From: Ascaphus truei
Lineage: Eukaryota > Chordata > Amphibia > Anura > Ascaphidae
DNA: 64,000 nucleotides
NCBI GenBank assembly: GCA_036426205.1
Contig: CM071568.1
Span: 52,944,066-53,008,065 of the forward strand
Direction of reading: 5' to 3'
Shown: positions 46,921 to 58,338 of the stretch, in pieces
Layout: each line of letters begins with the position of its first letter
How positions within the stretch are numbered: the stretch's first letter is position 1
The notes under the pieces: generated by a model
Told to the model about the DNA's origin: nothing
Seen by the model: only the letters and a program-made list of their open reading frames with translations
Databases searched by the model: none
Made by a program: the position numbers and the translations under genes

Positions 46921-47600
46921 GTATAGTGTATGCTGCATGTTCCTGTATGCTGCGTTGCTGATCCAGAGACTGTCCTTACGGTTGGACGTCCGGCTGGATC
47001 CCATCCCACGTGGAGGTACAGATCAGTGCTGGACCAAGCGGCGCCGGTAGACCCTTTGCGAAGACACCCAGGTGTAGAGACACCTGGGCAGGTATTTACA
47101 ACCTTCCACACGTGCACCAACTTTAACTTGCTCCTCACATGTGACAGGCCTTTTCACACACTTGGGTGGGCTTGGACTCTTTGGACACGGGGTTGGGAAG
47201 GGGGTGTAAGTGTATAGCCCAGTTAGGGGCTAAGAAGGTTATAGCCCAGTTAGGGCAAGGTTATAGTTAGCAGCTAGTGGCAGAGGGTGGTACATATATC
47301 TTGTGTATTGCTGATGTATGTGTTAAGCTATATTCTGCATATAGTAAAGACTGTTGCTATTTTACATCCAGTGTATGTGTCCTGCGAGGAACCACTCCCA
47401 CTCTGCTGGGAGCCATTGCAGGTGGAGGCACTGCACCATATAGTATTGTTCGAGAGGATACACCCCAGGCTCTCATAGGCTCACAGGAGGCCTGAGCCTT
47501 CGCCAAACAGGTAAAGCACCACACCTGGTAACATGTAGGCCCCCCCTCACATACACTCTATATGCGATTGGGTGGGGGAATACCCGTTACATATGTATTG

Positions 47601-48338
47601 GGGGGGGGGGTTGCATCTTATACCATTGTGTCCAGTATGGAGCAGGCAGATGGGGGCGCAGCTCCCCTGAACTATTCTATACTTCAGACAGGGAGATAAA
47701 GTGAAAGCCTTTCTCCATGGCACAACAGATGGGGGATGAGATTCCTGAGTGTAGGGTCCTTGAACTAGGTGCCCAAAAGAGGCTACTCTTGCATGGGAGA
47801 TGGTGAAGCCAGCCTCTCCACGTTCAAGGAATAGCGTGAGGTACTAGTTTTGCATTGCCTTCAGGGAACTCCTGTCTGGAGGAGGAAAGGTTGCTATTCT
47901 ATCTATGGCAGAGGCCGCGTTCACTAAAACCTGTCCTGACCTGATAAATGCTGTTTTGTATGCTGATCCTGCTGACAAAGGCCACACTAGTTAAATGTTC
48001 CTGGTGCCTTGTTCTACAATGATTCCACTCTACAGCCGTGGCCTGACCCCATGGAAAGAAGACCTGGAGATAAGAGGTAACCAACTGAGCTAACACTCTA
48101 TGAGCAGGTCTAAACCCTGTCAAGGAGAGTGAAAGAGACTGTTATTCATGTGCACCCTACCTTTATACAGCCGGGTGGGGTAGGTGTGTAAGGCACGTTC
48201 TATAGTGCCGGGGGCGCGTGCTACGCCGTGCGCGCGCGCGGAATTTTAGTTGGCCGACGTCAGTCAGCCTCTCTATACAAGGGTCGCGCAAGGAAGGGAG
48301 AGGGGAGCCGACAGACCGCGGCTAAGATGAGGAAAATC

Positions 48339-48341
<3 letters not shown>
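47601..48341. other. Sequence without recognised gene
   Basis: No domain-bearing frame is present. CpG-rich at 48190-48330 just before the microsatellite. Confidence 0.35.

Positions 48342-48405
<64 letters not shown>
48342..48405. repeat. (GT)n microsatellite
   Basis: About 31 GT units. Confidence 0.95.
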
Positions 48406-48716
48406 TTGCAGAACTAAAAAAAATTTATTTATTAAACTTTTTTTTCTTTAAAAAATCTTATTTAGGACTTCCTTTCATCACTCACACAACCCATACACAC
48501 ACACACACATTACCTGCAGCTCCCGGCTCTATAGAAGGAAAAGCATGCGGCACGCACGTTCGCATAGGCACGCACGGCCGCACGCTGTATATTATAGCCC
48601 TTACACTAGTCTTCCATATGCTTGATTTTTGGGCCCCTCTAGGTAGTCACGTCATTTTTGGGGCCAGTATGTGTGGGTGAAGGTGTATCTGTATGCACTT
48701 CACATCTGTTTTAGGT

Positions 48717-48878
48717 CAGGGGTGACCAACTCCAGTCTTCAAGAGCCACCAGCAGGTCAGGTTTTAAGGATATCCCTGCTTCAGTACAGGTGGTGCAATC
48801 AGTGGCTCAGACAAATACACAGACACCTGTGGTGAAGCAGGGATATCCTGAAAACGTGATCTGTTGGTGGCTACTATA
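48717..48878. mobile_element. hAT-type fold-back MITE 'CAGGGGTGACCAACTCCAG', copy 1
   Basis: Self-complementary halves (AAGGATATCCCTGCTTCAGT against GAAGCAGGGATATCCTGAA). Same family as 55735, 55951 and 56308. The right terminus is decayed. Confidence 0.7.
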
Positions 48879-49018
48879 CATAATCAACCATATATTATAC
48901 AATCACACACCTTTTTATATATACTATTGAATAAAAATATATATATTTTAAGTGTACATAAGTTAGTATATTTATATAAACACCATATGTGTGTATAGTA
49001 TGCTATAATGAAATATAT

Positions 49019-49065
49019 CTCTATCTCTATCTCTATCTCTATCTCTATCTCTATCTCTATCTATC
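49019..49065. repeat. (CTATCT)n hexanucleotide repeat
   Basis: About seven to eight perfect hexamers. Confidence 0.95.
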
Positions 49066-49189
49066 TCATGGTATAATATGCTGTTACAATGCCACAAACA
49101 CTGAAAGCCCCCGGCGCATTGTTGTGTTGTACAGCAGCACGTTATGTGCATTGGTATTATGTACAGCAGCATATTATGTACAGCATGTT

Positions 49190-49385
49190 AGCAGTTAGCG
49201 GGCTTCCCCCGCCCCAGCAAGTAGTGCTGCGCGGAGGCGAGTGGCGCCTGCCTGTGAGGCGGCTCTGCTTTGTTATTTTTTGAAGAGACCGCGTCACCTG
49301 TACACGTGACTTCCGCCCAGTCTCTGCACAAGAACAGAGGAGCGGTGACGGGAGACGCGCTGTCCCGGGGTATGTGCCCTGCACT
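49190..49385 (+). promoter_or_regulatory. Possible CpG-rich promoter or first exon
   Basis: A locally GC- and CpG-rich 200 bp (GAGCGGTGACGGGAGACGCG) sits in AT-rich surroundings and ends CCCGGG|GTATGT, which could be a splice donor. It lacks the terminal repeats seen in other GC-rich blocks here. In mammals a small gene (C8orf88) lies downstream of PIP4P2 on the same strand, so a first exon would make sense, but no coding exon was identified. It could equally be an unrecognised repeat. Confidence 0.25.
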
Positions 49386-50970
49386 AGGGATTTTTATATG
49401 GGGGGGGGGTCGTCTAGGCCCGAAGCAATACTAGTGATGTGGAAGTACTGATTATTACTATTACAGGGATCCAAGTGATAATGTAGGAATGTTTATTTAT
49501 TTCAACATATAGGACTACTTAACTTGGTAAATATGTATACATATATACGCCATCTCATTGGCCGAAGTGCCCGAGATAAAGTTGGTGCTAGATGATGTCT
49601 GTCTTCAGTATGTTCAGTATTGCAACAAATTACATGTAACTATAGGACGTTTTATGTTGCAAAACAAAAAAGGTGAGATCAAGAATTGAAGAACACCTGG
49701 AGCTGAATACTTGTATGAAATACAATGTCATACTCTTTACTCTTTAGTATACCACACTTCAACATTGAATTGTATGCCTATAACATACCTCTGTTAGCTG
49801 TAACGTTATATCTATGCATGGGGGCTGGAACTGGGGGTGGGTGATTTCTCCCCCCTCCTTCCCCTCAACCCCCCTCCCCCCCGGGTTTATACACTTTTAC
49901 ATTATGGTTACGCACGATACTGGTTCTGTATGTGCAGCATCCAAAACAAAAGAAGGTAGTTCATCTATATATCCATGTTTTAAAAAGCATGTGCTGTTCT
50001 GCTTTGGAGCACAGTTCTTGGGCACCTTTTTTTGTTTGACTCGGTGGATTACAAGGTTTGTGCTTGTCTTTATCAGGGATGGGTTGTGCAAATAGGGATT
50101 GGCTTTATGACCCTTGGTAACATTGTAACTTTCTAGAAGTGGTTTTATTTTCATATGCTTACGATTGTCTGAAATAAGTATTTTTTTTTTTTTTTTTAAT
50201 AAGTAACCTTGTTTTGTATGGATATTTATTATTGTGGAGGGATGATGAATATTTAGTATGCCCATTGTTTTTGCATAAAGAAAACCGAACATCTCTGTTT
50301 TACCATCAACCAGACACAGTTGTCCATGTCCTGTGATCAAATACTGTAATGAATGTCCCGTTCTCCAATAATGCAGTAAGAAATCATAATTTCGCCAGAG
50401 TTCATTTTCCACTACTTTTCTTCAAATATAATTAGGGGTTCTGTTTTAACCCCCAAAATGCCACCGATTGATCATCTTGCCCTATTAACAAGGGGATTAC
50501 AGAAACTAAAAAAAAAAAAATCTAACAAATCTTTTATTTAAAAAAAAAAATAAAAAAAAAAACCCGGGGGCCTCTGTACGTAGTCACTGTCATGAGGATT
50601 GGCACTCCGCCGGCCCCACGACGTAATGCCCATAGAAGTTTGTTGTTTCTGCTTAGATCATGTCCTGTGTTCCCCTGGAGGGTAGGACACGATCTGCTCA
50701 GTAGTGAAACGGGTTCTTTATTTTTTTTTATTTTTTAAATCACATGACCGCTATTGAAAGCGGTCACATGACTGCACTGTGCCAGAGGCATTCAGGTACC
50801 CTGACACTTCTGGTACTCAGAGTTAATACAGTGGAAACACCAGAAAAAAATAAACTGACCCCACTTATTTTTTGAACGCGCAATCCCTTAATATAATTAA
50901 CACTAGCTGTACCAGGTGTAACATACTTCGATCTCTAGGAGATCTGAAAGGTTATTAATTAAACGTTTCT
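49386..50970. other. Sequence without recognised gene
   Basis: The minus frame 49897-50412 (171 codons) contains a poly-lysine from an A/T run and has no family motif. I treat it as chance. Homopolymer runs occur at 50180 and 50510-50560. Confidence 0.35.
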
Positions 50971-50974
50971 TTTT

Positions 50975-51260
50975 TTAAAGTGAATTTTCTGTGCTCGCAC
51001 CTACCATATGAAAATTTCCCTTAGAGTAAATTGCCTTGTTGGTGACAGAAGTGCACTCCCAGAAGTGACGTCCCTGCTGGCAGAAGAGGCCTGCGCAGTA
51101 GGTGCCACCAATGATCCTGCGCACGCAGCCTCAGCACTCCATCCTGAATTCGCAGTAAGCGCCGGCTGGGCGCATGCACTCGCAGACTCATTGAGACGGA
51201 GCACAGACACACAAAAGGAATTCACAGTTACTATACATTTAGAAGTGCAAATAAAAAACA
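50975..51260 (+). repeat. Repeat related to the MITE at 60609
   Basis: Shares AAAGTGAA(T/A)(T/C)TTCT, TGGCAGAAGAG, TTCACAGTT and ATAGAAGTGCAAATA-type words in the same order with 60609-60951. The ends are not clear. Confidence 0.5.
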
Positions 51261-51474
51261 TACCTCAAATGGATTGCAACATTTTCACACTATGCGAGGC
51301 CGCTGGCGGTTTTTGGTATAATCACCGGGCGCGCGTGCTAAAGTGCCGACTGGGACCGCGGCCTCAGTCTGTAAGAGACGCGCAGTGAGAATAGACAGAA
51401 TCAGTCACTCGCTCTGCACGTCTCTAACAGGAGATTGTGCGGCTTTTATTTTAATAACATAGTATTGACGCAGG

Positions 51475-51545
51475 GGGTCCCTGGGACTGAAATTAATGCG
51501 GTTCAGCACCGGAGACCCCCTGCTTCAATACATATGTCATTAAGA
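51475..51545 (-). repeat. Dispersed repeat, 'GAGCTGAACCGC' family, copy 3
   Basis: The minus strand reads AGCAGGGGGTCTCCGGTGCT then GAACCGCATTAATTTCAG and GGGACCCCCTG. Confidence 0.5.
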
Positions 51546-51624
51546 TTAAATAAAACGTGCTTTATTACCTTAGCGGATAGCCGCTATGGTTAGGAAGGGG
51601 TTAAACCAAAGTACCTTGTTTGTT

Positions 51625-52190
51625 GGTTTTAGAGGGGGTGGGTAAAGGGGGTAGTTGCCCCATGGTGGGTGGTTAGGCCTACTGGGAAGGTTGAGGGAGG
51701 GATTAACCCCTTCATTGCCTTAGCGGTTACTATCGCTAAGGTAATGGAGGCATTAACCCCTCCCACTATCCACCCGAGAGGCCTAAGCAACTACCCCCTT
51801 CACCCACCCCCTCTATCTAAACCTACTAGTACTTTTGACCATTCAAATACAGTAAAATACATAACAAATTGAAGTAATTAATGTTTTAATTGCCCCTGCC
51901 AGGATGAAGGCGTCTTCCTCTTCTGCCCGATCATGTAAAGGCCGATACCATCTCTCACCCCCTCTACGCTCACAAACCCAAAAGGGCAAAAGCACAGCAC
52001 AACCATTGATTGCCACTCTGGTTACCTATGCCCTCTATGGGAGCACAGATAACCACAATGGCAAATGTCTACCCCTAACACCCCCCTTTTCCCCCCAACG
52101 CATACTGTACGGAAATGGGCAAAAGCCCTATTATCCAGATCTGAATAAATGGTGCATTTGTTTATTAAAAATAAAATATTTCCCGCCCTG
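51625..52190 (-). repeat. Palindromic repeat, left partner
   Basis: 51625-51825 is itself a ~200 bp palindrome (AGGGGGTGGGTAAAGGGGG against CCCCCTTCACCCACCCCCT). The part to 52190, read on the minus strand, matches 54476-54830 (TCTGGATAATAGGGCTTTTG, ...GGCAATCAATG). The two copies flank 52.2-54.3 kb in opposite orientation. Confidence 0.7.
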
Positions 52191-53395
52191 ACCAAATTTG
52201 AATCCCTCTGCCTCTGTAACTCTCAACCTGCCCACAAGCCAGACGAGACCTCGGGACTGAGATGGAAAGGAGTAATACCACACCTGATAGTAAACGGGGG
52301 CACGGCCGGAGTGTGGAAGTAGCGTAGATGTCCGGGTAACAAGAATATAAATGATACCGTACTTGACAGCTCCGGCGAAGAAGGGTAAAGTTCGTAAGCC
52401 AAGGGTCGTGGATTGGAGAGAGCAGCGTAGTAGATTGTCTGTGAGCCGTGTCCAAGGGTTGTAGAAGTCTGCAGCGTAGAAAGTCCAATGCGAAGCCCAA
52501 AGGGTTCCAGAGAGCAGCGTAGTAGAGTCCAAAGTAAAAGGTCAAATCCATGGAGGTCAGCAGAAATTCCAGGAACAGGAACAGACACTGAAAGACAAGA
52601 GAGGCTAGGCGACAGCACCAAGGTACAGAAGCTATGCAGAGCAAAGAGGAAATAGTGAAGGGGGATTAAATAGGGGGCTGGGACCAATCGGGAAGGGGAG
52701 TGACGGAGGAGCGGCACGAAGAAGGACCTGATAGGAGAGCAGAGTGTGAAAGTTTGGGACCAATCGGAGTGAGGGGAGGAACAGAGGAGTGGCCTAAGTA
52801 AGACCCAGATAGGGGAGAATTACCAGAGGCTTTGGGAGTTGTCTGAGTGAGGGCAGGAGTGGAGGGACGGACAAAGGAAGGAACAGAAAGGGAAGAAGAA
52901 CCTGGGAGGCGTAGCTGATTGGGAAGGGGCATGCAAGGCACGTGCGCCATGTCAGAGGTGGCGGAGAATAGGAGTGACGCACCGGAGGGCCTGGGAGCAG
53001 TAAGAAGAAGGGGAGGAGCAGCGGGACGGACAGGGGAAGGGTCAGGTGGGGAAGAGGAACCTGGGAGGCGGAGCTGACAGGGCAGGGGCAGAGACACGGA
53101 AGGTGCGTGCACCGCGTTGGCGGAGTCAAGCGCCTGACGCCAACCAGTGGCGGTCTGGGTCCGCACATGCCCGTAGGGGTGACGCGCGGCCTGGAGGCGC
53201 GGGGACAGCGGCCAGCAGCAGGGGACGCCGCCGGGGAGCACGAACGGCCTGTAATGAAGGTAAGGAGGCGCTGGACACGGGTATACCCGCAGCGCGGATC
53301 ATTACAGCCTCAAAGGCGAATACCAAAAAGGACTAATATCCGAGATTTACAGGGGAATAGCGTCGACACTCCCCCCACCCCCCTCCCTCCCCGTC
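52191..53395. repeat. GC-rich segment with internal imperfect repeats
   Basis: Recurring words such as GACCAATCGG, GAACCTGGGAGGCG(T/G)AGCTGA and ACGGACA indicate degenerate tandem units of 100 bp or more. Overlapping minus-strand proline/leucine-rich frames (52131-53241) are compositional. The element class is not recognised. Confidence 0.45.
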
Positions 53396-53399
53396 CCAT

Positions 53400-54276
53400 T
53401 CCTATATGCAAAAGTGGACTGCTGATCTTAACCTTCAGATGGACATGGAGGACTGGGAGGATGTCTGGGAATCAGCTACCAAAATGTCGGTGTGTACCAT
53501 AACAAAAGAAAATATCTATAAAATCCTATTCCAATGGTACCTGACCCCGAGCAGACTGAGCCAGATCTTCCCCGGCACACCAGACTTGTGCTGGAGGGGA
53601 TGTGGTCAAAAGGGAGACATGGCCCACATTTGGTGGTCATGTCCGGAGATCCAGAAGTTCTGGCCTGAGTTTAGAAACTTCTGCATGAAACCCTTGTACT
53701 GGAGGTCCCCTTGGACCCTCTGACATATGTGCTGGGAAAACCAATAGAAGACCTCCCTTCCCCATTATCCAGGCTATCCTCCTCTATCTTGACAGCCGCC
53801 AGGTGTTCAATCGCAGCGGCTTGGAAACAAATAAAAGCACCCTCTAAGAGAACAGTTGTTAATAGAATAAATACGGTCATGAGCATGGAAAGGCTCACAG
53901 CTATGTTAAAACAGAAGATGCCCCAATTCTACAAAACCTGAGAACCATGGCCTGGCGTCGGGGCCCCACCGCTCCTTCAGATCCTGGCCCTAGCCTGAAC
54001 CCCAACTGGATAGACGGGAACGGAGACTGAACCACCATCTCCCATCAGCCCCCCCACCCCCACTCTCTCTGTCTTTTCCATCTCACCCCCTTCCTTTGTC
54101 TCACCTTTAACCTATCTCTAAAACAAAGAAAACGGTTTATTGGATTGACTTGTATAACCCGCAGTCATATGCCTATGACTTCACTGTTAATTATACAATG
54201 CTATTATTTTCTGTATTTCTGCTACAAGTCTCCAATAAAAGAAAAAGATTGTAAAAAGAAAAAAAAAAAAAAAAAT
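53400..54276 (+). mobile_element. L1-type LINE 3' end, 5'-truncated
   Basis: Contains the C-terminus of ORF2, a ~300 bp 3' UTR, an AATAAAAGAAAAAG end and an A-rich tail at 54258-54276. 5' truncation is typical of L1 insertion. Confidence 0.8.
53406..53941 (+). pseudogene. L1 ORF2 C-terminal domain, frameshifted
   Basis: The frame reads WEDVWESATKMSVCTITKEN, KILFQWYLTP, then the cysteine-histidine motif CWRGCGQKGDMAHIWWSCPE with IQKFW, the hallmark of the L1 ORF2 C-terminus. One frameshift near 53715 leads into DPLTYVLGKPIEDLPSPLSR and ends at a stop at 53939-53941. Only the last ~180 residues are present, and the endonuclease and reverse transcriptase are missing. Confidence 0.85.
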
Positions 54277-54299
54277 ATTACTCAGCTACCATATAGTAA

Positions 54300-54830
54300 A
54301 TAAAAGTTGTACTTACCCCTACCAGGATGAAGGCCGTCCTCGTCCTTCTGGTTCTCTGCATGTTCAGTGGGCACCAACAGTAAAATAAAATTAAAAACGT
54401 TTTTTTATTTTACTGTTGGTGCCCACTGAAGACGCGAAGGACGAGGACGCTGGCAGGGGCAAGTACAACTTCAATTTATTATATGCTGACTGGGTAATAG
54501 TTTATTTTTAATAAAGAAATGCACTATTATTCAGGTCTGGATAATAGGGCTTTTGCCCATTACTGTATGTGTTGGTGTGCCCATTCATTGCCATTGTGGT
54601 TCTGTGCTCCCATTGAGGGCATAAGTAACCACAGTGGCAATCAATGAGGGTATTGGCTAGTATTTTTTTTGGTGTATTGTATTTTTATGTAGATGGGGTG
54701 GGTGAAGGGGGTAGTTGCACTGGAGTGGGTGGTTAGGTGAATGTGTTGGGGATTAGCCCTTCCCGCAACCTTCCTATTAGGCCTAACTACCCTCTTCCCC
54801 CACCCGCTCTACCTCCAACAAACATGTGAT
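54300..54830 (+). repeat. Palindromic repeat, right partner
   Basis: 54304-54475 is a near-perfect palindrome (CAGTGGGCACCAACAGTAAA against TTTACTGTTGGTGCCCACTG). 54476-54830 is the inverted counterpart of 51.63-52.19 kb. It directly follows the L1 tail. Confidence 0.7.
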
Positions 54831-55387
54831 ATGTGATGGTGCTTTTATCGTAGCTGGCCCATGACATAAAGTAAAAAACTATCAAACTACAAAAAAAATA
54901 CTACGGTGGCAAAGGTGCTATATTGTAGACTTTAAAAAAAATTGTGTTGCAATGCAGAGAGCACTTTTGATATTATGTATGTTTTTTTTTTTATTGAATT
55001 ATTGATTATTAACAGTTTCCAGTAAAATGTTAGTCTACGTTGCTTGATTCGAATTGCCATTACCCGCTTACCGCGTTACCCCTCTATTATTGTGCTTTCT
55101 AATTTTGACATGGTTCATAATTAGTTAAAATGTAGAGGATTGTTGGGTTTGGACATTCTGAAGATGGACTAAAGCAATGTTTTTCAACCAGAGTTCCTAG
55201 GAACCCTTGTGTTCTCTGACCATCCCTAAAGGGTTCCCTGTAATTGTCAGGCCATTTTAAAATGACCAAATACAGAAGAATTTACAGTGCATCTGATTTC
55301 TGACGTGCTATTAGAAATCTGTAACGTTGTGGCTGAGAACATAGTTTGGTTTTATAATTTTGATGGTTACATTTCTGCTACATTAAC
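54831..55387. other. Sequence without recognised gene
   Basis: AT-rich. No supported feature. Confidence 0.35.
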
Positions 55388-55395
55388 CTCTAGGG

Positions 55396-55726
55396 CAGGG
55401 GAGCGCAAACTTTTGCTGTTGCGCCCCCCTTTCTTGCCTGCCCCGGTGCTCGCCCCCTCTCCCCCACCTTTTTGAGCTGTGTCAAATGATGCCTTCGGGG
55501 TCATGTGGGGTCACGTGACCAGCAGTGTCATGTGACTCCTCGTCACATGACCCCGCGACATCATTTGTTGCCATGGCGACACGTCCCACCACCGTCTGAA
55601 TCACAGTAAGTTAAGAGTTGCACAGGCCTCCCGCGATCCCCCAGCATTTAATTTTAAATGCCTTGGGGAAGAACGCAGGGCCTCTGCAACCGCCGCGTCC
55701 CTCTCCCTCAGTTTGTGCAACCCCAT
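55396..55726. mobile_element. hAT-type MITE with 8-bp target duplication
   Basis: CAGGGGAGCGCAAACTTTTG to AGTTTGTGCAACCCCAT, flanked by CTCTAGGG (55388-55395) and CTCTATTG (55727-55734), 6 of 8 matching. Same family as 3244 and 39352, inverted. Confidence 0.7.
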
Positions 55727-55734
55727 CTCTATTG

Positions 55735-55905
55735 CAGAGGTTCCCAACTCTAGTCCTCAAGCACCACTAACAGTGCAGGTTTAAAGTATACCCCTGCTTG
55801 AGCACAGGTGGTTCAGTCAAAATGATTGGGCCACCTGTGCTAATGAGAGGATAACCTTATAATCTGCATAGTATGTGGTCCTTAAGGAATGAAGTTGAGA
55901 ACCTT
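55735..55905. mobile_element. hAT-type fold-back MITE, copy 2
   Basis: Starts CAGAGGTTCCCAACTCTAGT immediately after the previous element's target duplication, and ends near GAAGTTGAGAACC. Decayed. Confidence 0.6.
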
Positions 55906-55950
55906 TCCTTGGAAGTCTCTAGCAGGAGAATGGGAGAATATTGTCCACAC

Positions 55951-56101
55951 CAGCGGTGGCCAACTCCAGTCCTCCAGGGACACCAATAGGCCAGGTATTA
56001 GAGATATCCCTGTCTTGGACTGGGCCACCTGTGCTGAAGCAGGGATATCCCTAACACCTGGTCTTTTGGTGGTCCTTGTGGACTGGAGTTGGACACCCCA
56101 G
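55951..56101. mobile_element. hAT-type fold-back MITE, copy 3, with target duplication
   Basis: CAGCGGTGGCCAACTCCAGT to GAGTTGGACACCCCAG, flanked by GTCCACAC (55943-55950) and GTCTACAC (56102-56109). The two halves pair (GATATCCCTG / CAGGGATATC). Confidence 0.8.
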
Positions 56102-56307
56102 GTCTACACCCGTTGCTTTCAAAAAATACATTACAGTATATCATTAAAAAATAATCTCCAGCGAGTATACACATTGTTCTTGCCTTTTTTAGTTTAAATA
56201 CCCCTGAAATGCCTACATTTCCTCATTTTAATCTCTTGGCCGCTACTTAATTTCCGTGAATACATGAAAGCCCTTCTGCATTAAAATGAGAGGATTAGTT
56301 TACAATT

Positions 56308-56486
56308 CAGGTGTAGCCATCTCCAGTCCTCAAGAGCTATCAATAGATCAGGTTTTCAGGATATCCCTGCTTCAGCACAGGGGGCACAAGTCCGTCTGAG
56401 CCACTGATTGAGCTACCTGTGCTGAAGCAGGGATATCGTGAAAACCTTACCTGTTTGTTCTTGAGGACGAGAGTTGGCTACCCCTG
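56308..56486. mobile_element. hAT-type fold-back MITE, copy 4
   Basis: CAGGTGTAGCCATCTCCAGT to GAGTTGGCTACCCCTG. Halves pair around GGATATCCCTGCTTCAGCAC. No clear duplication. Confidence 0.75.
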
Positions 56487-56489
56487 GTT

Positions 56490-57054
56490 GACATCCTCAC
56501 GCCTTTGTGTGAAAGTGGCTGTTTTTGTTTGTGTGCTTCTGCTTCACTGTTTAATTATATTTTTCTTTAAGCTTCTGAGGATAAATCCCCTTAGTGTTTG
56601 TAGGCTGAAATGGACATTGCCTGAACTGCTGTAAAAACGGTATTCTGTTCATATTGCTGGTTATCCTAATTTCTTATGGGGCAAAAGACCTTTGCAGAAA
56701 AATGTTGCTAGGTATAGAAACTACAGAACAGAAAGGTAAAGACTTGTTTTAAAATGAATATTCCGAATGATTTAGATAATGAATGCCAGAGAAGTTTGCA
56801 ATGCAATGCACGGGTCAAAACTATAGGGCTTTAATTATTTACATTGGTATTTATTCTCAGACTGTTTGATCACTGGAATATGTAAGCAAACATTTGTGCA
56901 GCCAGTTTACAAATTCAATATGAAGTGTGGGCGGTACTGAATTCTCTGTTCAAATGTGAATGCTTAAATCCCTATTTTATTAGATTGTGACTTTATTTGG
57001 GCTTCTAGATGGGTTGTGATTATGGACTGCAAATACTGCAATAAGTTTGTAACA
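56490..57054. other. Sequence without recognised feature
   Basis: AT-rich, no supported gene or repeat. Confidence 0.35.
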
Positions 57055-57056
57055 TA

Positions 57057-57388
57057 CAGGCATACCCCGGTTTAAGGACACTCACTTTAAGTACACTCGC
57101 GAGTAAGTACATCTCGCTCAATAGGCAAATGGCAGCTCACGCATGCGCCTGTCAGCCCGTCCTGAACAGCAATACCGGCTCCCTACCTGTACCAAAGCTG
57201 TGAGCAAGCGGGGAGACTATAGAGCCTGTTACACATTTGTTATTTACTTCAGTTATGCACGTATATGACGATTGCAGTACAGTTCATGCATCGATAAGCG
57301 GGTAAAAGGCAGTGCTTCACTTTAAGTACATTTTCACTTTACATACATGCTCCGGTCCCATTGCGTACGTTAATGCGGGGTATGCCTG
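57057..57388. mobile_element. Tc1/mariner-type MITE 'CAGGCATACCCCG', copy 2
   Basis: Ends CAGGCATACCCCG and CGGGGTATGCCTG, TA on both sides, 332 bp, opposite orientation relative to copy 1. Confidence 0.85.
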
Positions 57389-57390
57389 TA

Positions 57391-58336
57391 TTACTCTGCT
57401 TTCTTGTCCTATTTAAAAGGTTTAGTCTTTTAGTAAGGTTTAGTAGTTTAGTAAGGTTTTGCTATTTGTTGCGTTTTTTTAAGCTACATTTGAATGCATC
57501 TAAAATGTATTTGAACAAGACCTTCTCCTAAAACAAAAGCATCTCTGCTGAGCAAGGTCCCTCAAGTGAATAATATCTCCCCTCAATACGTCCCACTATA
57601 CTCTCTGTCACGAACAGCACACAAGTGAGCATGTGACATATATGCACAATTGTGCACAAATTGACCTATTGATCTATCTACCATTTAACATCTGGTGATA
57701 CTAAGGTTATACATTTGTTTTGCTACATTGTCCCGTGTGGACTGTTCTTGCCTCCTGTCTTTCTGTTGGGGATGATGTCATACACGGGAGCTCCGCTCCG
57801 GTGCTTCATTGGCGCACCCTTCACGCAGAGTAGACTCCCTGCCCATGTGTACCTGCTGGGGTCGGGTGAGATGCTTAGACGCTCATGATATTTGGACTGT
57901 TGCCAATCTGGGCGTGAGCCAGTGTCCATTCAGGCTGCTGCCCTGTCCGCTTGTTCTACAACGGTGATCATCCACCCCGGCTGGTGTTCTTACCGAGCTT
58001 CAGCTCACCATTGCCATGAGAGCTTGCTCCATTGAAATTGGGACTTTCTGCGCCACATTGTGTGTTACTCTAGCGGTGGTTTGAGTCTGCTTGCCTCCCA
58101 CCATCACCGTCACGAGGCTGAACACTGGAGCGAGGACCGACTCTGGTGTCCAGGCTTATGGTTTTTATACCTTTAATGCTTTTAACTGCTGAATGTTTTT
58201 TGTACGTGTTTATTAAGCGCTCCCCCCCCCCCACTATATGCAAACAGGGTTAATACACACCGCCAACTCGCTGCCCCACCTTTCTCCTTCGCAAGGTACT
58301 TCAAATGAGTTAATATTTACCTGTACTCCATTGCAA
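57391..58336. other. Sequence without recognised gene
   Basis: 57720-58160 has mixed GC content but no domain-bearing frame. A C run is at 58222-58232. Confidence 0.35.
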
Positions 58337-58338
58337 TA

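Larger units (their letters stand above)
43900..47600 (+). repeat. LTR-like repeat, copy 2, interrupted by a MITE concatemer
   Basis: The two parts, about 43900-44298 and 46316-47600, correspond in order to copy 1 (41110-42700). The break at 44299-46315 is filled by five MITEs. A ~40-bp minisatellite with (GA)n is at 46745-46920. Open frames here have no retroviral or retrotransposon motif. Confidence 0.35.

Noticed and set aside
49897..50412. Minus-strand frame of 171 codons
   Set aside because: It includes a poly-lysine from a T run, has no family motif and no splice support. Kept only as a note.
52131..53241. Proline- and leucine-rich minus-strand frames of 124-191 codons
   Set aside because: Three frames overlap over the same GC-rich repeated segment, with no recognisable domain.
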